Assembly: GCF_007164525.1 (NCBI RefSeq)
Contig: NZ_AP019791.1
Span: 1,351,501 to 1,415,500, forward strand
Direction: 5' to 3'
Source of the DNA: Rubrobacter xylanophilus
Lineage (GTDB): Bacteria; Actinomycetota; Rubrobacteria; Rubrobacterales; Rubrobacteraceae
DNA length: 64,000 nucleotides
Of the stretch, positions 7,170-14,447 are shown piece by piece. Position 1 is the stretch's first letter. The number at the start of each line of letters is the position of its first letter. The notes beneath the pieces are model-generated. The model saw only the letters and a list, made by a program, of their open reading frames with translations, ran no database searches and was not told the origin of the DNA. A program made the position numbers and the translations under genes.

Positions 7170-7756
7170 AAGCTCCCTTCCCTGGCGTACGGCCGGCTCC
7201 AGAGCGTGACGTGCAACACGACCGCCTTGAACCACGCCTGATGCATCTTCTCGACCTCTTCCTCCGGATGTCCCCCGTCCTCCAGGAACCGCCGCACCGT
7301 CGCGGTTATGGGATAGATGAAGGAGATCATGTACCGCAGCGGGATCTCCTCGGGGGCTTCCACCCCGTCGGTGCGGTTCTTCTTCTCCCGCGCGTGCCGG
7401 AGGGCTATCTCGTGCTGGTAGTCGAGCCATTGCTGGTCGTAGGGCCTGCGGCACACGTCCAGCACCCACCGCTTGAACCGCCCCCTGACCCTCTCCAGGT
7501 ACTCCTCTATGGGCCGCCCTTCGCGGTCGCTGAAGTAGTAGACCAGATGCGGATGGTCGGCGACGAACCCGTACCACAGATCCAACACCTCGTCGAGCCG
7601 GCCCTCGAGCACGTCCCCCGCCATCCGCAGATAACGCTCGTCCTCCTCCGTGAAGAGCACCGTCTGCCGCAGAAGATCCAACTCCTCCAGGCTCACCGGG
7701 GAGCGCGCCAGCTCCCGCGCCCCGTAGGCATACCCCGGTATGCCGGCCTCCGCCAT
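7166..7756 (-). CDS. Protoglobin-domain haem protein
   Basis: A 196-residue single-domain protoglobin. The signature is YQHEIALRHAREKKNRTDG followed by IPLRYMISFIYPITATV. The predicted proximal haem ligand is His121, by alignment to the conserved GLRH of archaeal and bacterial protoglobins. Protoglobins bind O2, CO and NO; some act as sensors or NO/peroxynitrite-handling proteins. The start is ATG 7756, about 5 nt after GGGGGTGG; an upstream in-frame start at 7822 would run through the promoter and operator and is rejected. First gene of a four-gene operon with MarR, fRMsr-like GAF and MOSC, which suggests a response to nitrosative or oxidative stress (inference). Confidence 0.88.
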   Translation of the reverse strand: MAEAGIPGYAYGARELARSPVSLEELDLLRQTVLFTEEDERYLRMAGDVLEGRLDEVLDLWYGFVADHPHLVYYFSDREGRPIEEYLERVRGRFKRWVLDVCRRPYDQQWLDYQHEIALRHAREKKNRTDGVEAPEEIPLRYMISFIYPITATVRRFLEDGGHPEEEVEKMHQAWFKAVVLHVTLWSRPYAREGSF

Positions 7757-7775
7757 GCGAACCACCCCCAAATCA

Positions 7776-7790
7776 TTTAGGACTCCTAAA
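7776..7790. promoter_or_regulatory. Palindromic operator TTTAGGA-C-TCCTAAA of the globin operon
   Basis: A perfect 15-bp inverted repeat (7-bp arms, 1-bp centre) covering about -3 to +12 of the predicted transcript and 19 bp upstream of the globin ATG. Position and symmetry are those of a MarR-type repressor site, and the operon encodes a MarR protein, so autoregulation is the simplest reading. Confidence 0.7.
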
Positions 7791-7793
7791 CAC

Positions 7794-7822
7794 ATTATCC
7801 CTTCGCCGGGGCGTGGGGTCAA
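7794..7822 (-). promoter_or_regulatory. Sigma-70-type promoter of the globin-MarR-GAF-MOSC operon
   Basis: On the minus strand TTGACC (7817-7822) is followed by a 17-bp spacer and GATAAT (7794-7799). The predicted start of transcription is near 7787, inside the palindrome. The -35 element overlaps the last codons of the upstream alcohol dehydrogenase gene. Confidence 0.75.
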
Positions 7823-9030
7823 GCGGGGCGGTGGTCGAAGACCACCTTGACGTGCCCGCTGCGGCCGGCGGAGCGGGCGGCGGCTATGGCCTCGCGGTAG
7901 TCAGAGAGGCGGAAGCGGGGTCCGACGAGCCTCTCGAGGCCGAGTTCGGGGGCGATGCGCAGGGCGAGCTCGAAGCTCTTGAGGCGCTCGCCGCGGTGTT
8001 CTTCGGTTCCGTAGGCGTAGGCTCCGGCGAGGGAGACCTCTTTGTGCCAGAGGGCGGAGAGGTCCAGGCAGCTGCGGGTCTTCGGCATTCCGACGAGGAT
8101 CGTCCGGCCTCCGGGCCGGGTGAGGCGGATGGCGTCCTCGATGGTACCGGGGGAACCCACGCAGTCGAGGACGGCGTCGGCCCCGCCGAGCACCACCGGC
8201 TTACCCAGCTCCGGCTTGTGGCGGGTGGCCCCGAGCATGTCCGGGATCCTCTCGTAGAGTTCTTTCGGGGGGATCACCTCGCTTGCCCCCAGCCGCAGCG
8301 CCTCCTCCTGCTGGCGGGGGTGTTTGGCGGCGCACAGGATCCGCCCGGCCTCCGTGAGGGAGCGGAGGGCGGCCACGGTGAGAAGGCCTATGCTCCCCGC
8401 CCCGATCACCAGCACCGTCTCCCGGGGGCCGGGGCGTGTGGCGAGGGCGGCGTGCACCGCGCAGGCCAGCGGCTCGACCACGACCGCCGCCTCGTCCGGA
8501 AGGTCGTCCGGCACCCGGTGGAGCTGGGAGCGGTGGGCCACCAGGGTCCCCTCGCACCATCCACCCCCCGTGTCGCGGCAGAAGCCCGTCTGGATGCCGG
8601 GCGAGACGTCTCCCCGGGTCACGTTCACGCACAGGGCGTGCTCCCCGGCGGCGCAGCGGGCGCAGGGGGGGTCTATGCCCCGGGCGGCACAGCCCAGCGC
8701 GGGTTCCAGCACCACCCGCTCCCCGGCCCGGAATCCCTCCGCGTCCCCGGCGACCACCCCGAAGACCTCGTGGCCCATCACGAAGGGCGGAGAGGTGAGA
8801 GGAGAGAAGTACGGGGAGTTCTCCGCAGAGAGCGTGCCCAGGTCCGAGCCGCAGATCCCCGCGAGCAGCGGCCTGACCCGCACCCATCCCGGGCCCGGCA
8901 GCTCCGGCTCCGGAACCTCCTCCAGCTGCAGCGGGGAGAGGCGGCTCGTGTCCAGGTTGCGCACCCGCTTCGCCCCGACCCGCATCAGCAGGTAGCGTGG
9001 GATGGACTTTCTGTAGACCAGCGCCCGCAT
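7819..9030 (-). CDS. Zinc-dependent medium-chain alcohol dehydrogenase
   Basis: A 403-residue MDR-superfamily dehydrogenase. Catalytic zinc ligands are Cys60 (AGICGSDL) and the His87-Glu88 pair (VMGHEVFG), with the distal glutamate in VVEPLACAVHA. Structural-zinc cysteines are probably Cys114, Cys123, Cys126 and Cys134 (PPCARCAAGEHALC), with the first loop longer than usual. The NAD(P)-binding motif is VIGAGSIGLLTV. It is 3 bp downstream of the acyl reductase-HAD fusion and probably co-transcribed with plsY and that fusion, so a role interconverting long-chain alcohols and aldehydes is plausible but unproven. Substrate unknown. Confidence 0.88.
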   Translation of the reverse strand: MRALVYRKSIPRYLLMRVGAKRVRNLDTSRLSPLQLEEVPEPELPGPGWVRVRPLLAGICGSDLGTLSAENSPYFSPLTSPPFVMGHEVFGVVAGDAEGFRAGERVVLEPALGCAARGIDPPCARCAAGEHALCVNVTRGDVSPGIQTGFCRDTGGGWCEGTLVAHRSQLHRVPDDLPDEAAVVVEPLACAVHAALATRPGPRETVLVIGAGSIGLLTVAALRSLTEAGRILCAAKHPRQQEEALRLGASEVIPPKELYERIPDMLGATRHKPELGKPVVLGGADAVLDCVGSPGTIEDAIRLTRPGGRTILVGMPKTRSCLDLSALWHKEVSLAGAYAYGTEEHRGERLKSFELALRIAPELGLERLVGPRFRLSDYREAIAAARSAGRSGHVKVVFDHRPA

Positions 9031-9033
9031 CCG

Positions 9034-11283
9034 TCAGCCCTGCGGGGAGGCCTTGTCCCAGCGCCGTACCGGCCACCCGCGCTCGCGGGCCGCCCGCTCC
9101 AGCCGGCGGTCCGGGTTCACCGCCACCGGGTTGCCCACCGCCTCCAGCATGGGAAGGTCGGAGATCGAATCGGCGTAGGCGTAGGAGCGGGAGAGGTCTA
9201 TCCCCCGCCGGCGGGCGTAGGAGGCGAGCATCCTCGCCCGGGCCTCCCCCGCCACCGGAGCCCCGGAGAGCTCGCCGGTGTAGACCCCGTCCTCCTCGCG
9301 CAGCCGGGCGCAGAGCACGTCGTCCACCAAGTCTCTGAGGGGATCCAGCAAAAAGTCCAGGGCGCCTGAGAGCAGGATCACGCGGTGTCCCTTGCGCTTG
9401 TGCTCCCGCAGCCTCTCGAGCGCCTCGGGGTGGAGCCGCTCCAGGGTAAAGGCGGCGAAGCTCTCCCGACCCAGCTGCCGGGCGCGCGCCGGTTTCCAGC
9501 CCCGGTAGTTCCTGTAGAAGGCACGGTTGAAGTGGGCCCGGCTGATCTTGTCCAGCCCCCAGTAATAGGGAACGCGCAGCAGGAAGGCCGCGACCCACAG
9601 CGGGCGCAGGAGCGGCGGCAGCTCCCGCAGCCGCAGCCAGGCGTAGTAGGAGACCACGTTCGTCCCGATGAGCGTTCCGTCCACGTCGAAGATCGCGGCC
9701 ACTTCCCCGGGCCGCTCGACCGCCTTCCTGCGGCGTCTGCGTCGGTTGGGGCGGGTCGTGAGCGCGGGCAGGTGGGCGCCGACCAGCCAGCCCTCCCAGT
9801 CCACCTCGGTGATGTCGAAGGGGAACTCCCGGCGGTCCTCTTCCGGCAGCGACCGGAAGAGCTCCGCCGTCCTCCCGGTGGAGAAGACCGACTCTATGGT
9901 CGAGTAGGGGCCGTAGATCCTGCTGTAGTAGAGGCTCATGCGAGCCCGCTTCTCGGCCCGGGCGGCCCGGCCGCGCAGGTCGGCTACCATGTGCCCCTCC
10001 GGCAGCCGGGAGAGGAGCGCCCCAGCCGCCCGGAGCCCGGCCAGCTCGGCCTTCAGGCGGCGCTCCACCGCCCGGCGTCCCGGGAAGCTCCACTCGGCCA
10101 CCGGGATGGGTCGCCCGCCGGCGTCCCGCAGGGGGTTCTCCAGAAAGTATCCCCGCACGTAGCCGTAGAGGTCCCGGTAGCGCAGCGGGTTGCGCTCCCC
10201 GGAGGCCACCTGGAAGACCTCCGGCTGCTCCGGCCGGCGGGCGGCGGCCGCAAGCGTCGCGTTCACCACGTGGTCCACTGGAACCAGATCCACCAGGCTG
10301 TCCGGGTCTCCCGGGAACTCCCGCAACACACCCTTCGCGAAGGCCATGATGATCGGGTCGGCCATCCGGGAGCCCTGGATCCAGCCGGGATAAGGCTCCC
10401 GGTAGCTGCTCTCGATGATCGCCGGGCGCACGATGACGAGCGGTAGCTCCCCCCGCTCCCGCACCACCATCCGCTCGGCGAGCGACTTGGTGAAGGTGTA
10501 GACGTCGTGCCAGCCCAGGGAACGGGCCCTCTCTGTGCCCCGCTCCACCAGCTGCTCCCGCACCCAGGCCCGCCGCAGCTGCTCCACCCGGGCGGCGACC
10601 TCCTCCTCGCTCCCGACGAGCCCGAGCTCCCGCTGCGCCTCGGTCTCGAACCGGCGCACGAGCGCCCGCTCCCGGGAGCTCGCCTCGACCCGCGAGATCT
10701 CCGCGGCGAGCCGCCGCAGCTCCTCCACCGGGTCGAGAGACGTCCCGTCGGGGGTGACGTCCTCCGGAGGCGCCTCCGGCACCAGCCCCCGCCGCACCCC
10801 CGCCACGTAGGCCGTCGAGATGTGCACGAAGGTCGGGCGGCGTTCCCATCCCCGGGCCAGCCGCAAAAGCCCGAGCGTCCCCTCCACGTTCGAGGCCAGC
10901 GCCGCGTCCAGCGGGGCGTCGAAGACCACCGAGGCGGCCGAGTGGATCACCACGTCCACCTCCCGCGAGAGCTCGGCCAGCTCTTCCCGCCCGAGCCCCA
11001 GCGAGGGCGCGTGTACGTCCCCCTCCAGCACCCGCACCCTCTCCCGCACGTACCCCTCGAAGTCCCCGCCGAGCCGTTCGCGCAGCCTGTCGAAGGCCGA
11101 AGAGCCCAGAACATCCCTCCAGAAGCGCTCCTCTGCCCCCTTCTCTCCGGAGGCCCGGACCAGCAGGTAGAGACACCGGATCTCGGGCAGCCCGCGCAGG
11201 ATCTTCTCGACCAGCGCCGTGCCCAGAAAGCCGGTTCCGCCGGTGAGCAGGATGGTCCTGTCCCTGTACGCCTCGCGCAGCAA
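9034..11283 (-). CDS. Fatty acyl-CoA/ACP reductase-like domain fused to HAD-IB hydrolase
   Basis: About 749 residues in two domains. Residues 10-400 form an extended-SDR 'male sterility' (NAD-binding-4) domain as in fatty acyl reductases: LLTGGTGFLG (12-21), VVIHSAASVVFDAPL (111-125), and the catalytic YTFTK (Tyr262, Lys266). Residues 526-749 form a HAD-IB/SerB-like phosphatase: AIFDVDGTLIGTNVV (Asp533, Asp535), VILLSGALDFLLDPL, SYAYADSISDLPMLEAVG. The chosen start is TTG 11283, nine nt after GGAGG at the end of plsY; TTG 11292 is an alternative. It lies between plsY and an alcohol dehydrogenase, so it may reduce acyl chains for an ether, wax or alcohol lipid (inference). Confidence 0.85.
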   Translation of the reverse strand: MLREAYRDRTILLTGGTGFLGTALVEKILRGLPEIRCLYLLVRASGEKGAEERFWRDVLGSSAFDRLRERLGGDFEGYVRERVRVLEGDVHAPSLGLGREELAELSREVDVVIHSAASVVFDAPLDAALASNVEGTLGLLRLARGWERRPTFVHISTAYVAGVRRGLVPEAPPEDVTPDGTSLDPVEELRRLAAEISRVEASSRERALVRRFETEAQRELGLVGSEEEVAARVEQLRRAWVREQLVERGTERARSLGWHDVYTFTKSLAERMVVRERGELPLVIVRPAIIESSYREPYPGWIQGSRMADPIIMAFAKGVLREFPGDPDSLVDLVPVDHVVNATLAAAARRPEQPEVFQVASGERNPLRYRDLYGYVRGYFLENPLRDAGGRPIPVAEWSFPGRRAVERRLKAELAGLRAAGALLSRLPEGHMVADLRGRAARAEKRARMSLYYSRIYGPYSTIESVFSTGRTAELFRSLPEEDRREFPFDITEVDWEGWLVGAHLPALTTRPNRRRRRRKAVERPGEVAAIFDVDGTLIGTNVVSYYAWLRLRELPPLLRPLWVAAFLLRVPYYWGLDKISRAHFNRAFYRNYRGWKPARARQLGRESFAAFTLERLHPEALERLREHKRKGHRVILLSGALDFLLDPLRDLVDDVLCARLREEDGVYTGELSGAPVAGEARARMLASYARRRGIDLSRSYAYADSISDLPMLEAVGNPVAVNPDRRLERAARERGWPVRRWDKASPQG

Positions 11284-11288
11284 TCCCG

Positions 11289-11888
11289 TCAACCTCCCCC
11301 TCCGGACCGGCCGCCGAACTTGCGCTCGGTCCCCCGCAGCAGCGCCCGCGCGTTCTCCCGGTGTCGCCAGAGCACCGCCGCTCCGCCTACCAACGTGTAC
11401 AGCACGTACGGCAGGGGCTGGCCGGTGAGCCAAAACGCAAAGGGGCTGACCACGGTCACAACTATGGCGGCGAGCGAGGTGTAGCGGCTCGCAAGCGCCA
11501 CCACCCACCACAGCGCGAACATCCCGAGCCCCACGGCGGGGACCAGGGCGATGCTGGTCCCCGCCCCGGTCGCCACCCCTTTGCCGCCCTTGAAGCGCAG
11601 GAAGACCGGCCAGCAGTGCCCAACAACCGCCGCCAGCGCCACCGCGGCGAGCACCCACGGCCCCTCGCCGAGCGCCCGGGCGCCGACGACCGGGACTATC
11701 CCCTTGAGCATGTCCCCGAGCATGGTCAGCGCGGCGGCGCCCTTGCCGGCGGCCCGCATCACGTTCGCCGTCCCGATGTTGCCGCTGCCCACCTTGCGCA
11801 CGTCCACCCCGCAGGCCCGACCAACCAGTATCCCGGTCGGCACCGAGCCCAGGAGGTATCCCAGCAAGATGAGCAAAACCTCCAGCAT
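11289..11888 (-). CDS. plsY: Glycerol-3-phosphate acyltransferase PlsY
   Basis: A 199-residue integral membrane acyltransferase that moves an acyl group from acyl-phosphate to glycerol-3-phosphate, the first step of phospholipid synthesis. PlsY motifs: YLLGSVPTGILVGR, GSGNIGTANVMRAAGKGAA (glycine-rich, phosphate binding) and FLRFKGGKGVATGAG. Several hydrophobic helices are spread along the length. ATG 11888 has no Shine-Dalgarno but has a -10-like TATACT ending 7 nt upstream, suggesting a leaderless mRNA. It heads an operon with the acyl reductase-HAD fusion and an alcohol dehydrogenase. Confidence 0.95.
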   Translation of the reverse strand: MLEVLLILLGYLLGSVPTGILVGRACGVDVRKVGSGNIGTANVMRAAGKGAAALTMLGDMLKGIVPVVGARALGEGPWVLAAVALAAVVGHCWPVFLRFKGGKGVATGAGTSIALVPAVGLGMFALWWVVALASRYTSLAAIVVTVVSPFAFWLTGQPLPYVLYTLVGGAAVLWRHRENARALLRGTERKFGGRSGGGG

Positions 11889-11895
11889 GGCGAGA

Positions 11896-11901
11896 AGTAT
11901 A
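11896..11901 (-). promoter_or_regulatory. Candidate -10 box for leaderless plsY mRNA
   Basis: TATACT on the minus strand ends 7 nt before the plsY ATG. The matching -35 (TGTACG with a 17-bp spacer) is weak. No ribosome binding site lies between this box and the start codon. Confidence 0.45.
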
Positions 11902-11930
11902 GCTGGAAGGCCGGACGTCGTACATCGCCC

Positions 11931-13028
11931 CTAGAGCAACCCGCGCCGATGCAGAAGCCAGCTCGCGAACCCGGCGAAAAGCACCTGCGCCCCTACGAAG
12001 ACGGGGAACCCCCACTCGCTCTGTGCACCCGGTATCTCGACGAAGTTCGCACCGTAGATCCCGGAGATCAGGCTCAGAGGCCCGAGGATGGCTGCGAAGA
12101 CTGTGAGCCGGCGTATGCCGAGCTCGCTCCTCTCGTCGCGCCGCATCCGGTACGCCTCGATGGCGCCCTCCACGTAGTCCCGGGTGGCGTCGGCCATGTC
12201 CACAGCCTCCCGCTGGTTGTCCTCCACATCCGAGAGATGCTCGCGCAGCTCCGGCGAGACACGCCCGAGCCGCCGCAGGATCTCCTGCTGGGCCACCGCC
12301 AGACGCCTGAACGCCTGCAGATCCCGCCGCAGGTAGATGAGCCCCTCGAGCGCTGCGACGGAGGCCCGCTCTCTATTGGGATCCAGCGACTCCTCAAGCT
12401 CCTCCGCCGCGCCCGCGACCTCCACGAGCCCCGGCAGGTGCCCGTCCACGAGCGCGTCGAGCGCCTCGTAGACGAGGTGGCGCCCCGGCGTCTCCGGCAG
12501 GTTGCCCTCGCGAATCCGCCCCTCGAGCCTCCCCTCGATCTCAAAGACCGGACCGTCACGCACCGTCACCAGATAGTTCGGGCCGGCAACCAGGTCCACC
12601 TCCACGGCCCGCAGAGAGAGCATCGGACCACGCTCCACTCGTACGGCGAAGGCAGCGACGAAGAGCCGCCTCTGACCGGCCACCGAAAAAACGTCCATCT
12701 TGGGCATTCTCAGGGGCGCCATGCAATCCTCGACGGTCAGGGACGGGAGCCCGAGAACGCCGCGCAGGATCTCCTCCCCCCGCTCACGCGGACGGAGGAG
12801 GTCTACCCAGAGGGCAGCCCGCCGGTCAGCCAGAGCCGCCCCGAGCTCCTCCCGGGAAATCTCCCGCACGGCCCCCTCACGAGTCCGGAGAAGCACCCGG
12901 ACCCGCTCCTCGCCCTCCTCTACTGGAAGCCCGCTGCCCGCGCGCGTCTCCCCACCCGTGGGATCCCACACCCCCAGATGTCCCCGCCGGCGCGGCCTCT
13001 TCCCGACTCGCCGCTCCCTGAAAAACAT
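11931..13028 (-). CDS. CorA-family divalent metal ion transporter (variant motif)
   Basis: About 365 residues: a long cytoplasmic alpha/beta plus helical N-terminal part and two C-terminal TM helices (VFAAILGPLSLISGIYGANF; FVGAQVLFAGFASWLL), the CorA/MRS2 layout. The pore-mouth signature YGMNF is YGANF here, so the canonical GMN triad is GAN. CorA proteins import Mg2+, Co2+ or Ni2+; GxN variants are found in efflux or Zn-type relatives. The start at ATG 13028 was preferred over an upstream GTG because TACAAT ends 7 nt before it, compatible with a leaderless transcript. Confidence 0.85.
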   Translation of the reverse strand: MFFRERRVGKRPRRRGHLGVWDPTGGETRAGSGLPVEEGEERVRVLLRTREGAVREISREELGAALADRRAALWVDLLRPRERGEEILRGVLGLPSLTVEDCMAPLRMPKMDVFSVAGQRRLFVAAFAVRVERGPMLSLRAVEVDLVAGPNYLVTVRDGPVFEIEGRLEGRIREGNLPETPGRHLVYEALDALVDGHLPGLVEVAGAAEELEESLDPNRERASVAALEGLIYLRRDLQAFRRLAVAQQEILRRLGRVSPELREHLSDVEDNQREAVDMADATRDYVEGAIEAYRMRRDERSELGIRRLTVFAAILGPLSLISGIYGANFVEIPGAQSEWGFPVFVGAQVLFAGFASWLLHRRGLL

Positions 13029-13035
13029 GCCTGGG

Positions 13036-13041
13036 ATTGTA
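13036..13041 (-). promoter_or_regulatory. Candidate -10 box for leaderless corA-type mRNA
   Basis: TACAAT on the minus strand, separated by CCCAGGC from ATG 13028. No purine-rich ribosome binding site is present. A possible -35 (TCTTTG, 16-bp spacer) is weak. Confidence 0.4.
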
Positions 13042-13130
13042 CCGGAAAGCCCGCAGCCAAAGACGCCGGAGGCGCGGCCGCCCGACCGCGCCTCGCAACG
13101 CTGCCCGTGAAGTACCCTCACACCCCGGTT

Positions 13131-13736
13131 CTACACCCGGCCCCCGACAAGAACCGAGGCCTTCTCGACCACCCGACGCCCCTGGTAGCGAGCCGCGGCG
13201 AGCTCCTCCTCGGTCGGCCCCTCCTCGCGCCCGGTGCTGCTCGCCCCGTAGGGGTTTCCCCCCGCCCCGAAGATCTCCTGAGCGGTGTACCCGGGCGGCA
13301 CGATCACGGCACCCCAGTGCGCGAACACATTGTAGAGCGTCGCGATGGTCGTCTCCTGCCCGCCGTGCGCGTTCTGCGCGCTGGTGAACGCACTCGCCAC
13401 CTTGTCCGCGAGCTTCCCCTCCGCCCACAGCGGACCCGTCGTGTCGAGAAACTGCTTGAGCTGCGCCGAGACGTTCCCGAACCGCGTCGGCGTCCCGAAG
13501 ACGAACGCGTCCGCCCACTCCAGATCCTCCAGGCTCGCCTCCGGCACGTCCTGCGTCTCGAGCACGTGCTCGTACCAGCCCCGATTGCTCTTTATCGCCT
13601 CCTCAGGCGCCAGCTCCCGTACCTTGCGCAGACGCACCTCGGCTCCGGCTTCCCGCGCCCCCTCCTCGACCGCACGCGCCAGCCGGTAGACGTTGCCCGT
13701 CGCACTGTAGTAGATCACCGCTACCTTGACCGCCAT
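13131..13736 (-). CDS. wrbA: NAD(P)H:quinone oxidoreductase, WrbA type
   Basis: A 201-residue flavodoxin-like protein. The FMN phosphate loop is YYSATGNVYRLARAV, with further FMN-contact blocks FGTPTRFGNVSAQLKQF and SAQNAHGGQETTIATLYN, followed by the long WrbA insertion before GAGGNPYGASS. WrbA reduces quinones by two electrons, protecting against redox cycling. ATG 13736 follows GGGAGGGAACGAAG. It is divergent from a tetR gene, with an operator-like palindrome between them, so TetR control is likely. The 3' end lies about 100 bp upstream of the corA start. Confidence 0.93.
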   Translation of the reverse strand: MAVKVAVIYYSATGNVYRLARAVEEGAREAGAEVRLRKVRELAPEEAIKSNRGWYEHVLETQDVPEASLEDLEWADAFVFGTPTRFGNVSAQLKQFLDTTGPLWAEGKLADKVASAFTSAQNAHGGQETTIATLYNVFAHWGAVIVPPGYTAQEIFGAGGNPYGASSTGREEGPTEEELAAARYQGRRVVEKASVLVGGRV

Positions 13737-13757
13737 CTTCGTTCCCTCCCTTTATGT

Positions 13758-13769
13758 GGACTGGAGTCC
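13758..13769. promoter_or_regulatory. Operator-like palindrome GGACT-GG-AGTCC between wrbA and tetR
   Basis: Perfect 5-bp inverted repeat with a 2-bp centre, immediately upstream of the tetR -35 element and 22 bp from the wrbA ATG. This is a typical place for a TetR-family regulator to control itself and its divergent neighbour. Confidence 0.55.
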
Positions 13770-13770
13770 G

Positions 13771-13799
13771 TTTACGTGCGGAAGTTAACGCGCTAGACT
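13771..13799 (+). promoter_or_regulatory. Promoter of the tetR-family gene
   Basis: TTTACG (13771-13776), 17-bp spacer, TAGACT (13794-13799). The operator palindrome abuts the -35 element. Confidence 0.55.
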
Positions 13800-13820
13800 C
13801 ATGTTGTCAAGGACGAGAAA

Positions 13821-14447
13821 GTGGTGCGGGGTCACGTGCGGAGTCCGGGACCGAGAGGCGAAGAGGCGCTACGGAGAGACGCGGCGCGCAACCGGGAGAG
13901 GATCCTCGCCGCGGCGCGTTCGCTGTTCGCTGAGCGCGGGGTGACGGGGGTGACGATGTCCGAGATAGCCCGGGCCGCCGGGGTCGGGAAGGGGACGCTC
14001 TACCGGCGTTTTCCGAACAAGGGGCTTCTGTGCGAGGCGCTACTCGACGAGCCCACGCGCGCCTTCCAGCGGCGGGTGATGGAGCTCGTCGCGGAGAACG
14101 AGAGCGGGGCGCTGGAGAAACTGGGTCGGTTTTTGGAAGAGATGGTCTTCTTCACCGAGGAGAACCTGGAGCTGCTCTATGGGGGGCAGGAGCCGCTCTG
14201 CGGCTCGGCCAGGGTCGAGCGGTTCTCACACCCGGCCTACGACTGGCAGCGGTGGACCGTGCTGGTGCTGCTCAGGCAGGCCGAGCGGGAAGGTGAGATC
14301 CGGGAGAATCTGGACCTCGAGTACCTGGCGCACGCCCTGCTCGCCCCGCTCGCGGTGGACCTCTACTATTACCAGCGGTACGTGCTCGGGTTCAGCCCGG
14401 AGCGAATAGCCCGCGGGCTACGTGATCTCGCCTCGGAGAGGCTCTAG
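13821..14447 (+). CDS. TetR-family transcriptional regulator
   Basis: A 208-residue regulator. The N-terminal helix-turn-helix is complete: RERILAAARSLFAERG, VTMSEIARAAGVGKGTLYRRF, then NKGLLCEALL. The C-terminal ligand-binding domain (about 75-208) is all-helical and gives no ligand clue. The GTG start at 13821 lies 7 nt after AAGGA. It is divergent from wrbA; its last three bases overlap the trpE stop in a shared CTAG, so transcription converges head-on with the trp/his operon. Confidence 0.9.
   Translation: MVRGHVRSPGPRGEEALRRDAARNRERILAAARSLFAERGVTGVTMSEIARAAGVGKGTLYRRFPNKGLLCEALLDEPTRAFQRRVMELVAENESGALEKLGRFLEEMVFFTEENLELLYGGQEPLCGSARVERFSHPAYDWQRWTVLVLLRQAEREGEIRENLDLEYLAHALLAPLAVDLYYYQRYVLGFSPERIARGLRDLASERL

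Noticed and set aside
8201-11176. A 991-codon minus-strand open frame overlapping the acyl reductase fusion and the dehydrogenase
   Set aside because: Gly/Arg/Ala-rich low-complexity translation in the wrong frame; both overlapped genes have full family motifs.
11284-12015. In-frame upstream extension of the acyl reductase-HAD gene across all of plsY
   Set aside because: plsY is clearly coding there in another frame, and TTG 11283 with GGAGG gives a family-like start.
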